This document shows, one piece after another, positions 29,981 to 40,745 of a stretch of DNA of 64,000 nt. The notes beneath the pieces were generated by a model. That model was not told the origin of the DNA. It made no database searches and was given only the letters and a program-made list of their open reading frames with translations. This stretch comes from Buchnera aphidicola (Chaitophorus populicola) (GTDB taxonomy: Bacteria; Pseudomonadota; Gammaproteobacteria; Enterobacterales; Enterobacteriaceae). The stretch lies in assembly GCF_964058995.1 (NCBI RefSeq), contig NZ_OZ060382.1, positions 186,001-250,000 on the forward strand. Reading direction: 5' to 3'. The first letter of the stretch is position 1; the number at the start of each line of letters is the position of its first letter. Made by a program: the position numbers and the translations under genes.

Positions 29981-30721
29981 ATGTATAAAGTTATTGATAT
30001 GAATATATATAATCGTAAAGTTGTTTTAGATACTGAAACTACCGGAATAAATTCTACTGGATCAGTATATTTAAATCATCGAATTATTGAAATTGGTGCT
30101 GTTGAAATTATTAATCGTCGTATTACAAAAAATTTCTTTCATGTTTATCTTAAACCGAATCGATTAATAGATAAAGAAGCATATAAAATTCATGGTATAT
30201 CCGATAAATTTTTATTAGATAAACCTAATTTTTCTGAAGTATATAAAAAATTTATAAAATATATAAAAAATTCACAATTAATTATTCATAATTCTAAATT
30301 TGATTTAAGTTTTTTAAATTATGAATTAAGTCTATTAAAAAAAAATATTCCAGAAATTTTAAATTATTGTACTGTTTTAGATACTTTAAAATTATCTAGA
30401 AAAATTTTTCCTGGAAAAAAAAATAGTTTAGAAGCTTTATGTAAGCGTTATAAAGTAAATTATCATAGAAAATTACATAGCGCTATTTTAGATGCAAAAT
30501 TATTAGCTAAAGTGTATTTATTAATGACTTCTCATCAACAATCATTTTTTTCTATTCATAGTTCTAGTAAATTAATGTCTGATGTTAATTCAAATTGTTT
30601 TTTAAATAAAAAGAATATTATAAAATATGCTAGCGCAAAAGAAAATACTAGACATGTAAAATATTTAAAACATATGAAAAATAATGGAAATTGTTTATGG
30701 ATGAAGAATTCAAATAAATAA
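29981..30721 (+). CDS. dnaQ: DNA polymerase III epsilon subunit (proofreading exonuclease)
   Basis: 3'-5' exonuclease of the replicase. 246 residues (E. coli 243). DEDDh motifs are all present: VLDTETTG, HNSKFDLSF and HSAILDAKLLAKV. The C-terminal tail that binds DnaE survives (ending near HMKNNGNCLW). ATG 29981 gives 246 aa; an in-frame ATG at 29999 would give an N-terminus closer in length to E. coli and neither has a convincing SD, so the start is uncertain. Confidence 0.97.
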   Translation: MYKVIDMNIYNRKVVLDTETTGINSTGSVYLNHRIIEIGAVEIINRRITKNFFHVYLKPNRLIDKEAYKIHGISDKFLLDKPNFSEVYKKFIKYIKNSQLIIHNSKFDLSFLNYELSLLKKNIPEILNYCTVLDTLKLSRKIFPGKKNSLEALCKRYKVNYHRKLHSAILDAKLLAKVYLLMTSHQQSFFSIHSSSKLMSDVNSNCFLNKKNIIKYASAKENTRHVKYLKHMKNNGNCLWMKNSNK

Positions 30722-30782
30722 AATATTGTTTTTTTATAAAATTATAGTATAATTATAAAATAAAATTATTTATATTTTAATT

Positions 30783-30856
30783 GGTGCGGTAGTTCAGTTG
30801 GTTAGAATATCGGCCTGTCACGCCGGGGGTCACGGGTTCAAGTCCCGTCCGCACCG
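30783..30856 (+). tRNA. tRNA-Asp (GTC)
   Basis: Cloverleaf with acceptor GGTGCGG/CCGCACC, anticodon GTC in CTGTCACG, T loop GGTTCAAGTCC, discriminator G. CCA not encoded. Its place after dnaQ matches aspV of E. coli. Confidence 0.98.
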
Positions 30857-31050
30857 AAATCTTTAAAAAATTTATTAAAAATATTTTTATTTAATTCATA
30901 TATAAAATATTATAAATATTTTAATTATGATTTTAAATAATTTTTATATGTATAATATATAAATTTTTTTATATAAAAAATTTATTTTTATAAGATTTAT
31001 TTAATATTTTTATAAAAAAAATATATTATAACTTCAAATATATTACATAT

Positions 31051-31107
31051 TTATTCAAAAATTTTAATGTATAAAATTAAAAAAATTAAAAAAAAATTTT
31101 TGAATAA
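31051..31107. repeat. Perfect 15-bp inverted repeat
   Basis: TTATTCAAAAATTTT (31051-31065) and AAAATTTTTGAATAA (31093-31107) pair without mismatch around a 27-nt A-rich loop. It lies 195 bases after tRNA-Asp. It could be a distal terminator or a remnant; there is no strong U-tract. Confidence 0.5.
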
Positions 31108-31172
31108 TTTATGGAAAATTTTTTAAGAATTTTAATTTTATCTAGAGAAATATGTATTCGACATGTATATTA

Positions 31173-31202
31173 TTGACATTTTAAGTTATTATATGTTATA
31201 TA
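31173..31202 (+). promoter_or_regulatory. Possible sigma-70 promoter upstream of grpE
   Basis: Exact TTGACA at 31173-31178, 18-bp spacer and TATATA at 31197-31202. If used, the transcript would carry a leader of about 320 nt before grpE, or encode a short RNA. An exact -35 box can arise by chance, and no other support is visible. Confidence 0.3.
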
Positions 31203-31526
31203 GGCAATTTATATTAATTAAAACCATAAAAATAATACAAAAAAATATTTTAATAGTAGATAATTTAGTTAATTCTAATAAAATAGTAAAAAATAATTCG
31301 TAATTTATTATTTAAAAAATTATTTTATTACTATTTTTATAAAGCTAAAATAGGTATTCTTGTCATAGATAATTATGTAATAAATATTGATTAAAATACT
31401 TAGATTGCATAACCATGAGATATTTTTTTTCTTATAAAAATCTAATTGTCAAAAATTAATAATTAAAATTATTTTTTTTTAAAATTTTATATTTTGTCAT
31501 ATTAATTTTTATAAAAGGTAAATTAC

Positions 31527-32057
31527 ATGAATGTTAAAAAAAATAAAAAAAACAAAAATATTTCTAATAAAAATAGTACTTGTTTAGAAATCAAAAACAC
31601 ATTGTTACTTTTAACAAAAAAATACAAAAAATTAAAAAATAAATTATTAAATATACAACAAAATAATCAAATACTTTTTAATAAATGTAATACGCAAATA
31701 TATAAAAAAATAGATTTAGTTCATAAATTTTCTTTAGAAAAAATTATTATTTCTATATTACCTATACTAGATAGTTTAGAAATAGCATGTCAATCCATTA
31801 AAAATTTTCCTGAATATAATAAAATTTATCAAAAATTATTAAAAAATAATATTTTTTTTATAAATATATTATTAAAAAATAATATTAAAATTATTGATAC
31901 GACAAATATTCCTTTTGATCCTGCTATTCATCAAGCAATGTTTTTGAAATCTACGAAATCTGTTCAAAAAAATTATGTAGTAGAAGTTATGCAAAAAGGT
32001 TATTTACTACACAATCGTTTATTAAGGCCAGCTATGGTATCTGTATCTTCAGATTAA
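31527..32057 (+). CDS. grpE: Nucleotide exchange factor GrpE
   Basis: Exchange factor for DnaK. 176 residues (E. coli 197): lysine/asparagine-rich N-terminal tail, a long coiled-coil (residues ~20-90), and the C-terminal beta domain with the family signature FDPAIHQAMF and the VVEVMQKGYLLHNRLLRPAMVSVS ending type. ATG is preceded by AAAGGTAAATT. No sigma-32 promoter was recognised. Buchnera strains can carry two grpE copies; only one is in the window. Confidence 0.95.
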   Translation: MNVKKNKKNKNISNKNSTCLEIKNTLLLLTKKYKKLKNKLLNIQQNNQILFNKCNTQIYKKIDLVHKFSLEKIIISILPILDSLEIACQSIKNFPEYNKIYQKLLKNNIFFINILLKNNIKIIDTTNIPFDPAIHQAMFLKSTKSVQKNYVVEVMQKGYLLHNRLLRPAMVSVSSD

Positions 32058-32211
32058 AAATTAATAAATGAAATTTTATTATTAAAAAATAATATGTATT
32101 TTATTTCTTAAATATTTAAATATTTAAATATTTAATTTTAATAAATATATAATATTTTAAAATATATTATTTAACTCAATATTTGCAAATTTAATAAAAA
32201 TTATTATTATA

Positions 32212-32691
32212 ATGATAAAAAAAAAAAAACAATTAAATATATTATTTAATAAAAAAGCAAAATTCAATTTTTTTATTAAAAAAAAATTTATTTCTGGTAT
32301 TGTTTTATATGGATGGGAAGTAAAGTCTATTCGTCAAGGTAAAATTGATATTAGTCATAGTTATGTAGCCTTACGTTCTAATGAAATTTATTTATTAAAT
32401 TGTGAAATTCAACCTTTAAAAACATCTACTATAATTAAGAATAATTTTTTAATTCAAAAAAATAGAAATATAAAATTATTGCTTTTAAGAAAAGAAATTA
32501 ATTTTATTGCTTCTCAAGTAAATAAATATAAATATACTATTATTCCTATTTCTTTATTTTGGAAAAAATCTTTTTGTAAGCTCGAAATTGGTTTAGCTAT
32601 CGGAAAGAATTTATATGATAAAAGACAATCTAAGAAAAATAAATTTTTAAAAAGAGAGTTGTCAAAAAATTTTAAACGTTTTCAATGTTAA
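32212..32691 (+). CDS. smpB: SsrA-binding protein SmpB
   Basis: Delivers tmRNA to stalled ribosomes for trans-translation. 159 residues (E. coli 160), OB fold with GWEVKSIRQGKIDISHSYV and the basic C-terminal tail (KNLYDKRQSKKNKFLKRE). The frame has a 13-A homopolymer (32217-32229) starting in the second codon, a slippage hotspot. The ssrA gene, next to smpB in E. coli, is not here: tadA begins 44 bases on. Confidence 0.97.
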   Translation: MIKKKKQLNILFNKKAKFNFFIKKKFISGIVLYGWEVKSIRQGKIDISHSYVALRSNEIYLLNCEIQPLKTSTIIKNNFLIQKNRNIKLLLLRKEINFIASQVNKYKYTIIPISLFWKKSFCKLEIGLAIGKNLYDKRQSKKNKFLKRELSKNFKRFQC

Positions 32692-32735
32692 TATTTAGAT
32701 ATATGATATTATAACATGTGTATAAAAATGAAAAT

Positions 32736-33179
32736 ATGAATGAACATTGGATGAAACTTGCTTTATTTTTAGCTAAAATTTCTTTTAATCAAGGAGAAGT
32801 TCCTGTTGGATCAGTATTAGTTCATTTAAATAAAGTAATTAGTATAGGATGGAATAATTCTATTACAAATAATGATCCTACAGCGCATGCAGAAATTATT
32901 GCATTAAGAAATGGAGGAAAATATTTGAAAAACTACAGGTTATTAAATACTAAATTATACGTAACATTAGAACCTTGTATTATGTGTTTAGGAGCAATTT
33001 TAAATAGTCGAATTAATACATTAATTATAGGAGCTAGTAGAAAAAATAATTTTAAAAATATTCTTTATGATACAAATTTTATTTATAGTTCCAATAGCTT
33101 TAAAATTAAAATCATAAAAAATATTTTAAAAGATGAATGCTCTAATTTAATGAAAAAATTTTTTATAAATAAAAGATAA
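32736..33179 (+). CDS. tadA: tRNA-specific adenosine deaminase TadA
   Basis: Converts A34 to inosine in tRNA-Arg(ACG). Zinc deaminase motifs are intact: HAE in PTAHAEIIAL and PCIMC. I begin it at ATG 32736 (MNEHWMKLAL; 147 residues) because it aligns with the start of the conserved fold; an in-frame GTG at 32718 would add six residues. Convergent with acpS, whose stop lies 8 bp beyond. Confidence 0.96.
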   Translation: MNEHWMKLALFLAKISFNQGEVPVGSVLVHLNKVISIGWNNSITNNDPTAHAEIIALRNGGKYLKNYRLLNTKLYVTLEPCIMCLGAILNSRINTLIIGASRKNNFKNILYDTNFIYSSNSFKIKIIKNILKDECSNLMKKFFINKR

Positions 33180-33187
33180 GAAAATTA

Positions 33188-33568
33188 TTATGATTCCAAA
33201 ATTACAATAGCTTGCGCATATTTTTTTTCATCTGTAAAGCTAATATGTGATTTTTGAATTCTTAATTTTTTTTTGTAATATAAAGCATTTTTAAGATAAT
33301 TTATTTTTAATTGTTTTTTTTTATTATAATAAATTTCAATATTTTTAAATGATATTCCATTTTTCATTCCTGTTCCCATAGCTTTACATGTTGCTTCTTT
33401 AATAACAAAACTTCTTATTATAAATTTTATTTTTCTATTGCTTTTTTTATAAAAAAAGTGTTCTTTATTTGATAAAATTTTATTTAAAAAATTTTTTTTA
33501 TATGTTTGTAATATCTTTTTAATTCTTTTTATCCTTAATATATCTATTCCAATTCCTATAATTTTCAT
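33188..33568 (-). CDS. acpS: Holo-ACP synthase
   Basis: Attaches 4'-phosphopantetheine to acyl carrier protein, needed for FabZ and FabI activity. 126 residues as in E. coli, with GIGIDILRI (metal-binding Asp9) and FVIKEATCKAMGTG (Glu near 58). Last gene of the lepA-lepB-rnc-era-acpS run; recO and pdxJ that lie between era and acpS in E. coli are missing, leaving a 52-bp spacer. Confidence 0.97.
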   Translation of the reverse strand: MKIIGIGIDILRIKRIKKILQTYKKNFLNKILSNKEHFFYKKSNRKIKFIIRSFVIKEATCKAMGTGMKNGISFKNIEIYYNKKKQLKINYLKNALYYKKKLRIQKSHISFTDEKKYAQAIVILES

Positions 33569-33620
33569 TTTATTTTTTTTACATGTAATGTTTATTTTTA
33601 TTAAAATTATTTATATTTTT

Positions 33621-34484
33621 TTATATTAAATCTTTTTTAATATTTCTAATCCATATAAAAAGATGTACTTTTGTATTTAAAATTTTTTCTATTTTTTGTT
33701 TAGATATCACACTACATAATTTTATTTTTTTTCCATTTTTTCCAATAAAAATTTTTTTTTGTCTTAAATATAAAACATAAATTTCAGCATGAATAATTAT
33801 TTCTTTTTTTACATTTTTTTTAATTGATTTAATTTTTATTTTACATGAATAAGGTAATTCATCTCCAAAATATCTCATTATTGTTTCTCTGATTACTTCA
33901 TGTATTTGAAATTTTAAGGAATAATTATTATTTTGATTTTTCTTAAAAATATGTTTATTAATAGGAATATATTTTTTAATAATTTTTTCTAAAATTTTTA
34001 TATTATCTCCGGTTTTAGATGAAACCGGTATAATTTTTGTTTGAGAAAATTTTTCATTTAAATATTTAATAAATGGTAATATGATACTTTTTTTTTTAAT
34101 TTTATCTATTTTGTTTATAACAATTAAATTTGGAATATTTTTTTTATTAAAAAAATTTAATAAATAACTATTATTAATATCCCAAATTATTTTATCAATT
34201 ACTAAAATAACTAATTTTAAATTGTTTATGTTTATATTTTGTAACTTTAAATTTTTGTAAATGTTTATATTTTTTTTGTTTTCAAATCCTGGAGTATCAA
34301 TGTATATAAATTGATAGTTTTTAATTGTTTTAATTCCTAAGATATTTTCTCTAGTAGTATTTTTTTTTTTAGAGGTTATAGAAATTTTTTTTCCAATTAA
34401 TTTATTCATTAAACTAGACTTTCCAGAGTTTTGATTTCCTATAATTATTATTTTTCCGCAGTATTGATTTTTTATTTTTTTCAC
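33621..34484 (-). CDS. era: GTPase Era
   Basis: Essential GTPase binding the 3' end of 16S rRNA in 30S assembly. 287 residues (E. coli 301). G1 [10 protein letters not shown]3 DTPG, G4 NKID, then a C-terminal KH domain ([23 protein letters not shown]). The start is GTG at 34482-34484, overlapping the rnc stop as GTGA, which couples its translation to rnc. Confidence 0.98.
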   Translation of the reverse strand: MKKIKNQYCGKIIIIGNQNSGKSSLMNKLIGKKISITSKKKNTTRENILGIKTIKNYQFIYIDTPGFENKKNINIYKNLKLQNININNLKLVILVIDKIIWDINNSYLLNFFNKKNIPNLIVINKIDKIKKKSIILPFIKYLNEKFSQTKIIPVSSKTGDNIKILEKIIKKYIPINKHIFKKNQNNNYSLKFQIHEVIRETIMRYFGDELPYSCKIKIKSIKKNVKKEIIIHAEIYVLYLRQKKIFIGKNGKKIKLCSVISKQKIEKILNTKVHLFIWIRNIKKDLI

Positions 34485-35161
34485 TCGATTCCTAATTTTA
34501 TTAAAGCATATTGAGCAGAATTTTGTTCTGCTTTTCTTCTGCTAGATCCTATTCCAATTAAATTTTCAGAAATATTTAAAATTTTACATTGTACTGTAAA
34601 TAATTGATTATGTGCTTCTCCATATACTTGCACAACAGTATAAGTAGGTAATGGTAAATGCTTAGATTGTAAATATTCTTGAAGTCTAGTTTTAGAATCT
34701 TTTTGAGCAGCTCCAGGACTAATTTTTTCTAATCTTTTTTTATACCATTTTAAAATTAATTTTTCTATAGTTTTGATATTACTATCTAAAAATACACTTC
34801 CAATAATTGCTTCGACAGTATTTGCTAATATAGATTCTCGCCTAAAACCTCCACTTTTAAGTTCTCCTTGCCCAAGTTTTAAATATTCTCCTAATTCAAA
34901 TTCATGTGCAATTTTTGCTAATGTATGCCCTCTAACTAATGTTGCTCGCATACGACTCATATCTCCTTCATTTACATCAGGAAAAAACTTGTATAAAGCT
35001 GTTGCAATTACAAAACTTAGAATAGAATCTCCTAAAAATTCTAATCTTTCATTGTGATTGATTCCAGAACTTCTATGAGTTAATGCTTGTTTTAAAAGTT
35101 CTTTTTTAGTATATACATATCCTATTATTTTTTGTACTTTTTTTGTTTCAGAGTAATCCAT
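34481..35161 (-). CDS. rnc: Ribonuclease III
   Basis: Double-strand-specific endonuclease for rRNA and mRNA processing. 226 residues, same as E. coli. Signature [12 protein letters not shown] near residue 37-48 and the second acidic site [14 protein letters not shown], then a dsRNA-binding domain ([11 protein letters not shown] ... [13 protein letters not shown]). Its substrate, the stem around 16S, is visible at 26797-28487. Middle gene of lepB-rnc-era, overlapping era by 4 bases. Confidence 0.99.
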   Translation of the reverse strand: MDYSETKKVQKIIGYVYTKKELLKQALTHRSSGINHNERLEFLGDSILSFVIATALYKFFPDVNEGDMSRMRATLVRGHTLAKIAHEFELGEYLKLGQGELKSGGFRRESILANTVEAIIGSVFLDSNIKTIEKLILKWYKKRLEKISPGAAQKDSKTRLQEYLQSKHLPLPTYTVVQVYGEAHNQLFTVQCKILNISENLIGIGSSRRKAEQNSAQYALIKLGIE

Positions 35162-35234
35162 GATATACCAATATTTTTAAATTAAAATGTAATAATTAAA
35201 GATGTAAATTTTATTTTTTTTAAAATTGTAAATT

Positions 35235-36104
35235 TTATTTAATCATTTGTCCAATTCTATAAAATCTTATTCCAGTTGGCCATTCATTTTCATTTTGTTC
35301 TAAACTAAACCATATCATACTTACTTTACCTATAATATTTTCTTCAGGCACTAATCCCCAATATCGACTATCAGAACTATTATCTCTATTATCTCCCATA
35401 ACAAAGTAATAACCATCTGGAATATTCCAAGTTCCTAATTTATTTAATTTTTGTTTATAATAAAATTTTTCTTGATCTATACGATTTTTTGATATAAGAA
35501 TATTATAGTGATTATCGTTATTTATTTCTTCTACAACTATATTATTTTTTAAATCTAAAATATTTTTATCTTGAAAAGTATTTTTTATAAATTTTTTATA
35601 TGTTACTAAATTCATAAAATATAAATATTTATTATATTTATGATAAATAGATAGTTGTTTAGTAAAAGGATTATATTGTACTTTATCTCCAGGTATTCCA
35701 ATAATTCTTTTTACAAAATTTAAATTTGTATTATAAGGATATTTAAATATTACAATATCACCTCTAAGAGGATGCGCTATATTAAAGAGTATTTTTTGAT
35801 TAAATGGATTAATTATATTATAAGCAAATTTTTTTACTAAAATATAATCTCCTACAAATAAAGAAGGTAACATAGATGTAGAAGGAATTTGAAATGGTTC
35901 AAATATAAAAAATCTGAAAATAAATGTAAAAATTAAAATTGGAAAAATATTACTTATAGAATCTTCTTGCGAATTTTTATAATCATTATATTCTTTTTTT
36001 GTAAGATGATATCTATAATATAAATTTTTAATTACTTTTGATGTCCACACTAGACCTATGAAAATTATAAATAGTGTAAAAAATGTAGAAAATATATTAT
36101 ACAT
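35235..36104 (-). CDS. lepB: Signal peptidase I
   Basis: Removes signal peptides from exported proteins such as DegP and BamA. 289 residues (E. coli 324), shortened in the periplasmic part. Two N-terminal hydrophobic segments (about 4-20 and 53-68), catalytic Ser77 in PSTSMLPSL and Lys132 in FVKRIIGIPGD, and the box GDNRDNSSDSRYWG. SD AAGGGA precedes the ATG; 14 bp downstream of lepA. Confidence 0.97.
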   Translation of the reverse strand: MYNIFSTFFTLFIIFIGLVWTSKVIKNLYYRYHLTKKEYNDYKNSQEDSISNIFPILIFTFIFRFFIFEPFQIPSTSMLPSLFVGDYILVKKFAYNIINPFNQKILFNIAHPLRGDIVIFKYPYNTNLNFVKRIIGIPGDKVQYNPFTKQLSIYHKYNKYLYFMNLVTYKKFIKNTFQDKNILDLKNNIVVEEINNDNHYNILISKNRIDQEKFYYKQKLNKLGTWNIPDGYYFVMGDNRDNSSDSRYWGLVPEENIIGKVSMIWFSLEQNENEWPTGIRFYRIGQMIK

Positions 36105-36118
36105 TAAGTTGTCCCTTA

Positions 36119-37918
36119 TTAAGAATTTTTATTTATATTTAAAACAGAAAAAAATGCTTCTTTTGGTAAATTAATATTTCCAATTTTTTTCATTTTTTTT
36201 TTTCCTAATTTTTGTTTATTTAATAATTTTTTTTTTCTTGAAATATCTCCTCCATAACATTTAGATAAAACATTTTTTCTTAATTGTTTTATAGTAGCAC
36301 GTGCTATAATTTTATTTTTAACTGAAGCTTGTATTAAGATATCAAATTGTTGTCGAGGAATAATATTTTTCATTTTTTCAATAATTTCTTTTCCTTTACG
36401 TAAACATTTTTTTTCATGTGTAATTATAGATAACGCATCAACTTTTTGATTATTAATTAATATATTTAAACATACTAAATTAGATTTTTTAAATTTTTTA
36501 AATTTATATTCTAAAGAGGCATATCCGCTAGAAACAGATTTAATTTGATCAAAAAAATTTAAAACTATTTCTGACATTGGAATATCATAAGTTAAAGATA
36601 TTTGATGTGTATGATATACCATTTTTTTTTGAATTCCTCTTTTTTCTATACATAAAGAAATTATATTTCCAATATATTTTGAAGGCAATAAAATAATGCA
36701 TTCTGCAATAGGTTCTCGTATTTCTTTATATGTTCCTTTTTGAGGAAAATTAATTGGAGAATTTATATGTAAAACTTGATTATCTTTAACCATTTTTACT
36801 TCATAAATTACTGTTGGAGGAGTAGAAATTAAATTAAGATTATATTCTCTTTCTAATCTTTCTTGAATAATTTCCATATGTAAAATACCAAGAAAACCAC
36901 ATTTAAAACCAAACCCTAAAGCTGATGAATTTTCTGGTTCATAAAATAATGATGCATCATTTAAACTAAGCTTACCCAACGCATCTCTAAAATTTTCATA
37001 TTGATTAGAATTAATTGTATATAATCCAGCATATATTTGAGGTGTGATTTTTTTAAAACCTGGAAGAGGATATTTACAGGGATTTTTAGAAGAAGTTAAA
37101 GTATCTCCTACTGGAGCAGCTAATATATTTTTTATACCGCATATAATCCATCCTACTTCTCCGCATTTTAATTTATTTAAAGATATTTGTTTGGGTGTAA
37201 ATATTCCAAGTTTTTCTACTTTATAATTTTTTTTTGAGCTCATTACTTGTATAGAAGATCCTTTTTTTAAAAATCCGTTTTTAATTCTTATTAAAGAAAC
37301 TACTCCTAAATAATTATCAAACCATGAATCAATTATTATTGCTTGTAAAGGTTTATTTTGATTTCCTGTCGGAGAAGGAATTTTTTGTATAATTTTTTCT
37401 AATAAAAGATTAATGCCTAAACCTGTTTTTGCTGAACAAGAAATAGCATTTTTAGAAGAAATTCCAATAATATCTTCTATATCTTTCATAATTCGTTTAG
37501 AATCTGCATGCGGTAAATCAATTTTATTAATCACAGGAATAATTTTTATATTCATATTTAAAGCTGTATAACAGTTTTCTAGCGTTTGAGCTTCTATTCC
37601 TTGAGTAGCATCAATTACTAATAATGCTCCTTCACATGCTGATAAAGAACGTTTTACTTCGTAAGAGAAATTAACATGTCCTGGAGTATCAATAAAATTT
37701 AAATAATATTTTTTATTATTTTGAGCTGTATATGTTGTAGTAACTGTTTGAGCTTTAATAGTAATTCCTCTTTCTTTTTCTATATCCATTGTGTCTAGCA
37801 TACGTGTAGATATTTCTCTTTTTTTTAAATTTCCGCAGATTTGAATTAATCTATCAGCTAGAGTAGATTTTCCATGATCTATATGTGCAATAATAGAAAA
37901 ATTTCTTATTTTTTTCAT
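36119..37918 (-). CDS. lepA: Elongation factor 4 (LepA)
   Basis: Ribosomal GTPase implicated in back-translocation or 30S biogenesis. 599 residues, same as E. coli. G1 [15 protein letters not shown]3 DTPGHVNF, G4 NKIDLPHAD, and the LepA-specific C-terminal domain ending SVLNINKNS. First gene of lepA-lepB-rnc-era-acpS. Divergent from mnmA over 252 bp. Confidence 0.99.
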   Translation of the reverse strand: MKKIRNFSIIAHIDHGKSTLADRLIQICGNLKKREISTRMLDTMDIEKERGITIKAQTVTTTYTAQNNKKYYLNFIDTPGHVNFSYEVKRSLSACEGALLVIDATQGIEAQTLENCYTALNMNIKIIPVINKIDLPHADSKRIMKDIEDIIGISSKNAISCSAKTGLGINLLLEKIIQKIPSPTGNQNKPLQAIIIDSWFDNYLGVVSLIRIKNGFLKKGSSIQVMSSKKNYKVEKLGIFTPKQISLNKLKCGEVGWIICGIKNILAAPVGDTLTSSKNPCKYPLPGFKKITPQIYAGLYTINSNQYENFRDALGKLSLNDASLFYEPENSSALGFGFKCGFLGILHMEIIQERLEREYNLNLISTPPTVIYEVKMVKDNQVLHINSPINFPQKGTYKEIREPIAECIILLPSKYIGNIISLCIEKRGIQKKMVYHTHQISLTYDIPMSEIVLNFFDQIKSVSSGYASLEYKFKKFKKSNLVCLNILINNQKVDALSIITHEKKCLRKGKEIIEKMKNIIPRQQFDILIQASVKNKIIARATIKQLRKNVLSKCYGGDISRKKKLLNKQKLGKKKMKKIGNINLPKEAFFSVLNINKNS

Positions 37919-38170
37919 TAATTTTTATATACCATAAATTATTTTAAATAAATAATGATTAAAAATTTTTAAAAATTAAAGTTATTATAAATAATTTTAT
38001 ATTTTGTATTATATTACGATATATTAATATTTTTATTTAATAATTTAAATATTAATTATATAATAAAATTTTATTTTTAAATTTTTTATTAAAATACTAT
38101 AACATAGTTAATTATGAGAATGAATATTCAGTTAATTTTTATTGATATGAAAAATTTTAAAGGTTAATTT

Positions 38171-39280
38171 ATGATATGTAGAAAAAAAAAAGTTATTGTT
38201 GCTATGTCTGGAGGTGTTGATTCTTCAGTAACTGCATGGTTGTTAAAAGAAAAATATCATGTTGAAGGTTTATTTATGAAAAATTGGGAAGAAGAAGATA
38301 ATTTTGGATATTGCAATTCTAAAAAAGATCTTCAAGATGTTGAAAATGTATGTAAATCTTTAAATATTTTTTTACATAAAGTTAATTTTTCTTTAGAATA
38401 TTGGACATATGTTTTTAAAAATTTTTTATTAGAACATAAAAAAGGTAGAACTCCGAATCCAGACATATTATGTAATAAAAAAATTAAATTTAAAATTTTT
38501 TTAAAGTTTGCTATAGAAAATTTAAATGCTGATTATATATCTACCGGGCATTATGCTATAAATTTTATAAAAAATAAAGATCATTTTTTATTAAAAGGTA
38601 AAGATAAAAAAAAAGATCAAAGTTACTTTTTATATACGTTAAAACAAAAACAATTAAAAAAAATATTGTTTCCGTTAGGATCTTTTAAAAAAACACAGGT
38701 CAGAGAAATTGCAAAAAAAATTAATTTAAAAGTTTATAATAAAAAAGACTCTACAGGTATTTGTTTTATTCAACCTAAGTTTTATAAAGAGTTTTTAAAT
38801 CGATATTTATCTTCTAAACCCGGTATTATTATTACTACTAAAAAAGAAATTATAGGTCAACATAACGGGTTATTTTATTATACGTTAGGTCAAAGAAAAG
38901 GATTAAATATAGGAGGATTAAAAAAATATCGTAGTAGTCCATGGTATGTTATAGATAAAGATATCAAAAATAATATTTTAATTGTAGATCAAGGAATTAA
39001 TAATAAATATTTATTATCTAAAGGATTAATTCTTAAAAAAGTACATTGGATTAATAAAAAAAATATTGCTTTTCCTATGAGTTGTAAAATTAAAACTCGA
39101 TATTCTGAAACTGAAAATAATTGTATAATAGAAAAAAAAAATAAGTATATTAAAGTAACTTTTTTAAATCCAATTTCTTCTGTGACCCCTGGTCAATCTG
39201 CAGTATTCTATTTAAAAAACATTTGTTTAGGCGGTGGCATTATTCAGGATAAAATTCCATTAGTTAAAAAATTTTTTTAA
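38171..39280 (+). CDS. mnmA: tRNA 2-thiouridylase MnmA
   Basis: Makes s2U34 in tRNA-Lys, -Glu and -Gln. 369 residues (E. coli 368). ATP-pyrophosphatase P-loop [13 protein letters not shown] at residues 14-26, first catalytic Cys in [12 protein letters not shown] and second in [15 protein letters not shown] before ATG. In E. coli hflD lies between mnmA and purB; here purB follows after 45 bp. Confidence 0.98.
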   Translation: MICRKKKVIVAMSGGVDSSVTAWLLKEKYHVEGLFMKNWEEEDNFGYCNSKKDLQDVENVCKSLNIFLHKVNFSLEYWTYVFKNFLLEHKKGRTPNPDILCNKKIKFKIFLKFAIENLNADYISTGHYAINFIKNKDHFLLKGKDKKKDQSYFLYTLKQKQLKKILFPLGSFKKTQVREIAKKINLKVYNKKDSTGICFIQPKFYKEFLNRYLSSKPGIIITTKKEIIGQHNGLFYYTLGQRKGLNIGGLKKYRSSPWYVIDKDIKNNILIVDQGINNKYLLSKGLILKKVHWINKKNIAFPMSCKIKTRYSETENNCIIEKKNKYIKVTFLNPISSVTPGQSAVFYLKNICLGGGIIQDKIPLVKKFF

Positions 39281-39325
39281 ATAAAATATTAATAAAATTT
39301 TTTATTATTAAAAAGGAAAAAAATT

Positions 39326-40708
39326 TTGAAATATATAAATTTAAAAAATATTTCTCCATTGGATGGTCGATATAAAAATTTAACTAAAGATTTAAGAAAT
39401 ATTTTTAGTGAATATGGATTTATTAAATATAGATTAATAGTAGAAATTTATTGGTTAAAATATTTATCTAAAATTCCAGAAATTAAAGAATTATGTTTAT
39501 TTAATAAAAAAATAAATAATTTTTTAAATATGATTATTGAAAATTTTAGCATAAAAGATGCTTATGAAATAAAAAAAATTGAAAAATTAACAAATCATGA
39601 TTTAAACTCTATTATTTGTTTTTTAAAAAATAAGCTTTCTTCAATTAAAAATGCAAATAATATTATTGAATTTATTCATTTTGGATGTACTTCTGAGGAT
39701 ATTAATAATATAGCTTATGCATTAATGTTAAAAAAATCTAAAAAACAACATATTTTAAAATATTGGAAAAAAATTATTGATTATATGGACTATATGTCAA
39801 TAAAATATAAAAAATCTGTAATTTTATCTAGAACTCATGGACAATCTGCTACACCATCTACAATGGGAAAAGAAATTGCAAACTTTTCTTATCGATTAAA
39901 AAGACAATTTAAACAATTTAAAAAAATTAAAATTTTAGGAAAATTTAATGGTGCTGTAGGAAATTATAATGCTTTACTTATAGCATATCCAAATTTAAAT
40001 TGGGAAAAAATTAATAGAAATTTTGTAAATTCTTTAAATATTTTTTGGAATCCTTATACTACTCAAATAGAACCTCATGATTATTTGTCAGAATTTTTTT
40101 CTTGCATATTTAGATTTAATACTATTTTGATTGATTTTAATAGAGATATTTGGGGATATATTTCTTTAAATTATTTTAAACAAAAAATAAATTTTAATGA
40201 AACTGGATCTTCTACAATGCCTCATAAAGTGAATCCTATATATTTTGAAAATTCTGAAGGAAATTTAGGTATTTCTAATGCTTTAATACAACATATTTCA
40301 TGTAAATTACCTATTTCTAGATGGCAAAGAGATTTAAGTGATTCTACTGTACTCAGAAATTTAGGAAGTATTATATCATATTCTATAATTAGTTATCATT
40401 TTATTTTATTAGGATTAAAAAGAATTAAAATTAATAAAAAATATATTCATTATGATTTAAGTAAAAATTATTCAATATTATTAGAACCTTTACAAATTAT
40501 TATGCGTAAGATGGGTATACAAAATTCTTATGAAAATATTAAAAATTTATTTAGAGGAGAAAAAGTTAATGAAAAAATAATAAAAAAATTCATTAATAAT
40601 TTAAATATTTCTGATTCTGAAAAAAAGAAATTATGTAGTTTAACTCCTTTTAATTATATAGGAAAATCTTCTGTTCTAGCAAAAAAAATTATATTTTATA
40701 AATATTAA
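39326..40708 (+). CDS. purB: Adenylosuccinate lyase
   Basis: Fumarase-superfamily enzyme acting twice in purine synthesis (SAICAR to AICAR, adenylosuccinate to AMP). 460 residues (E. coli 456). Signature GSSTMPHKVNPIYFEN near residue 293 and the SRTHGQSATPS segment. The start is TTG 39326 with AAGGA eight bases upstream; the MKYINLKNISPLDGRY N-terminus fits the family. Confidence 0.98.
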   Translation: MKYINLKNISPLDGRYKNLTKDLRNIFSEYGFIKYRLIVEIYWLKYLSKIPEIKELCLFNKKINNFLNMIIENFSIKDAYEIKKIEKLTNHDLNSIICFLKNKLSSIKNANNIIEFIHFGCTSEDINNIAYALMLKKSKKQHILKYWKKIIDYMDYMSIKYKKSVILSRTHGQSATPSTMGKEIANFSYRLKRQFKQFKKIKILGKFNGAVGNYNALLIAYPNLNWEKINRNFVNSLNIFWNPYTTQIEPHDYLSEFFSCIFRFNTILIDFNRDIWGYISLNYFKQKINFNETGSSTMPHKVNPIYFENSEGNLGISNALIQHISCKLPISRWQRDLSDSTVLRNLGSIISYSIISYHFILLGLKRIKINKKYIHYDLSKNYSILLEPLQIIMRKMGIQNSYENIKNLFRGEKVNEKIIKKFINNLNISDSEKKKLCSLTPFNYIGKSSVLAKKIIFYKY

Positions 40709-40745
40709 TTTTTATAAATTATAACTAATTTATTAAAGGTTTAAA

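Larger units (their letters stand above)
30857..31526. other. Gene-free region between tRNA-Asp and grpE
   Basis: 670 bases with no readable gene. It holds a perfect 15-bp inverted repeat (31051-31107), a promoter-like TTGACA with an AT-rich -10 (31173-31202), and the grpE leader. I looked for tmRNA-, RNase P- and 4.5S-like conserved blocks and saw none. The composition is slightly less A/T-pure between about 31140 and 31410 than in other gaps. Confidence 0.5.

Noticed and set aside
31320-31526. Possible heat-shock (sigma-32) promoter before grpE
   Set aside because: CTTGTC near 31360 resembles a -35 box but no CCCCAT-like -10 lies at a suitable distance.
32108-32137. Tandem TTAAATA-like heptamer repeats after grpE
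   Set aside because: Four short A/T-only copies are expected from low-complexity DNA of this composition; no functional hint.
32692-32735. ssrA (tmRNA) next to smpB as in E. coli
   Set aside because: Only 44 bases separate smpB from tadA; no tmRNA-like sequence there or in other gaps.
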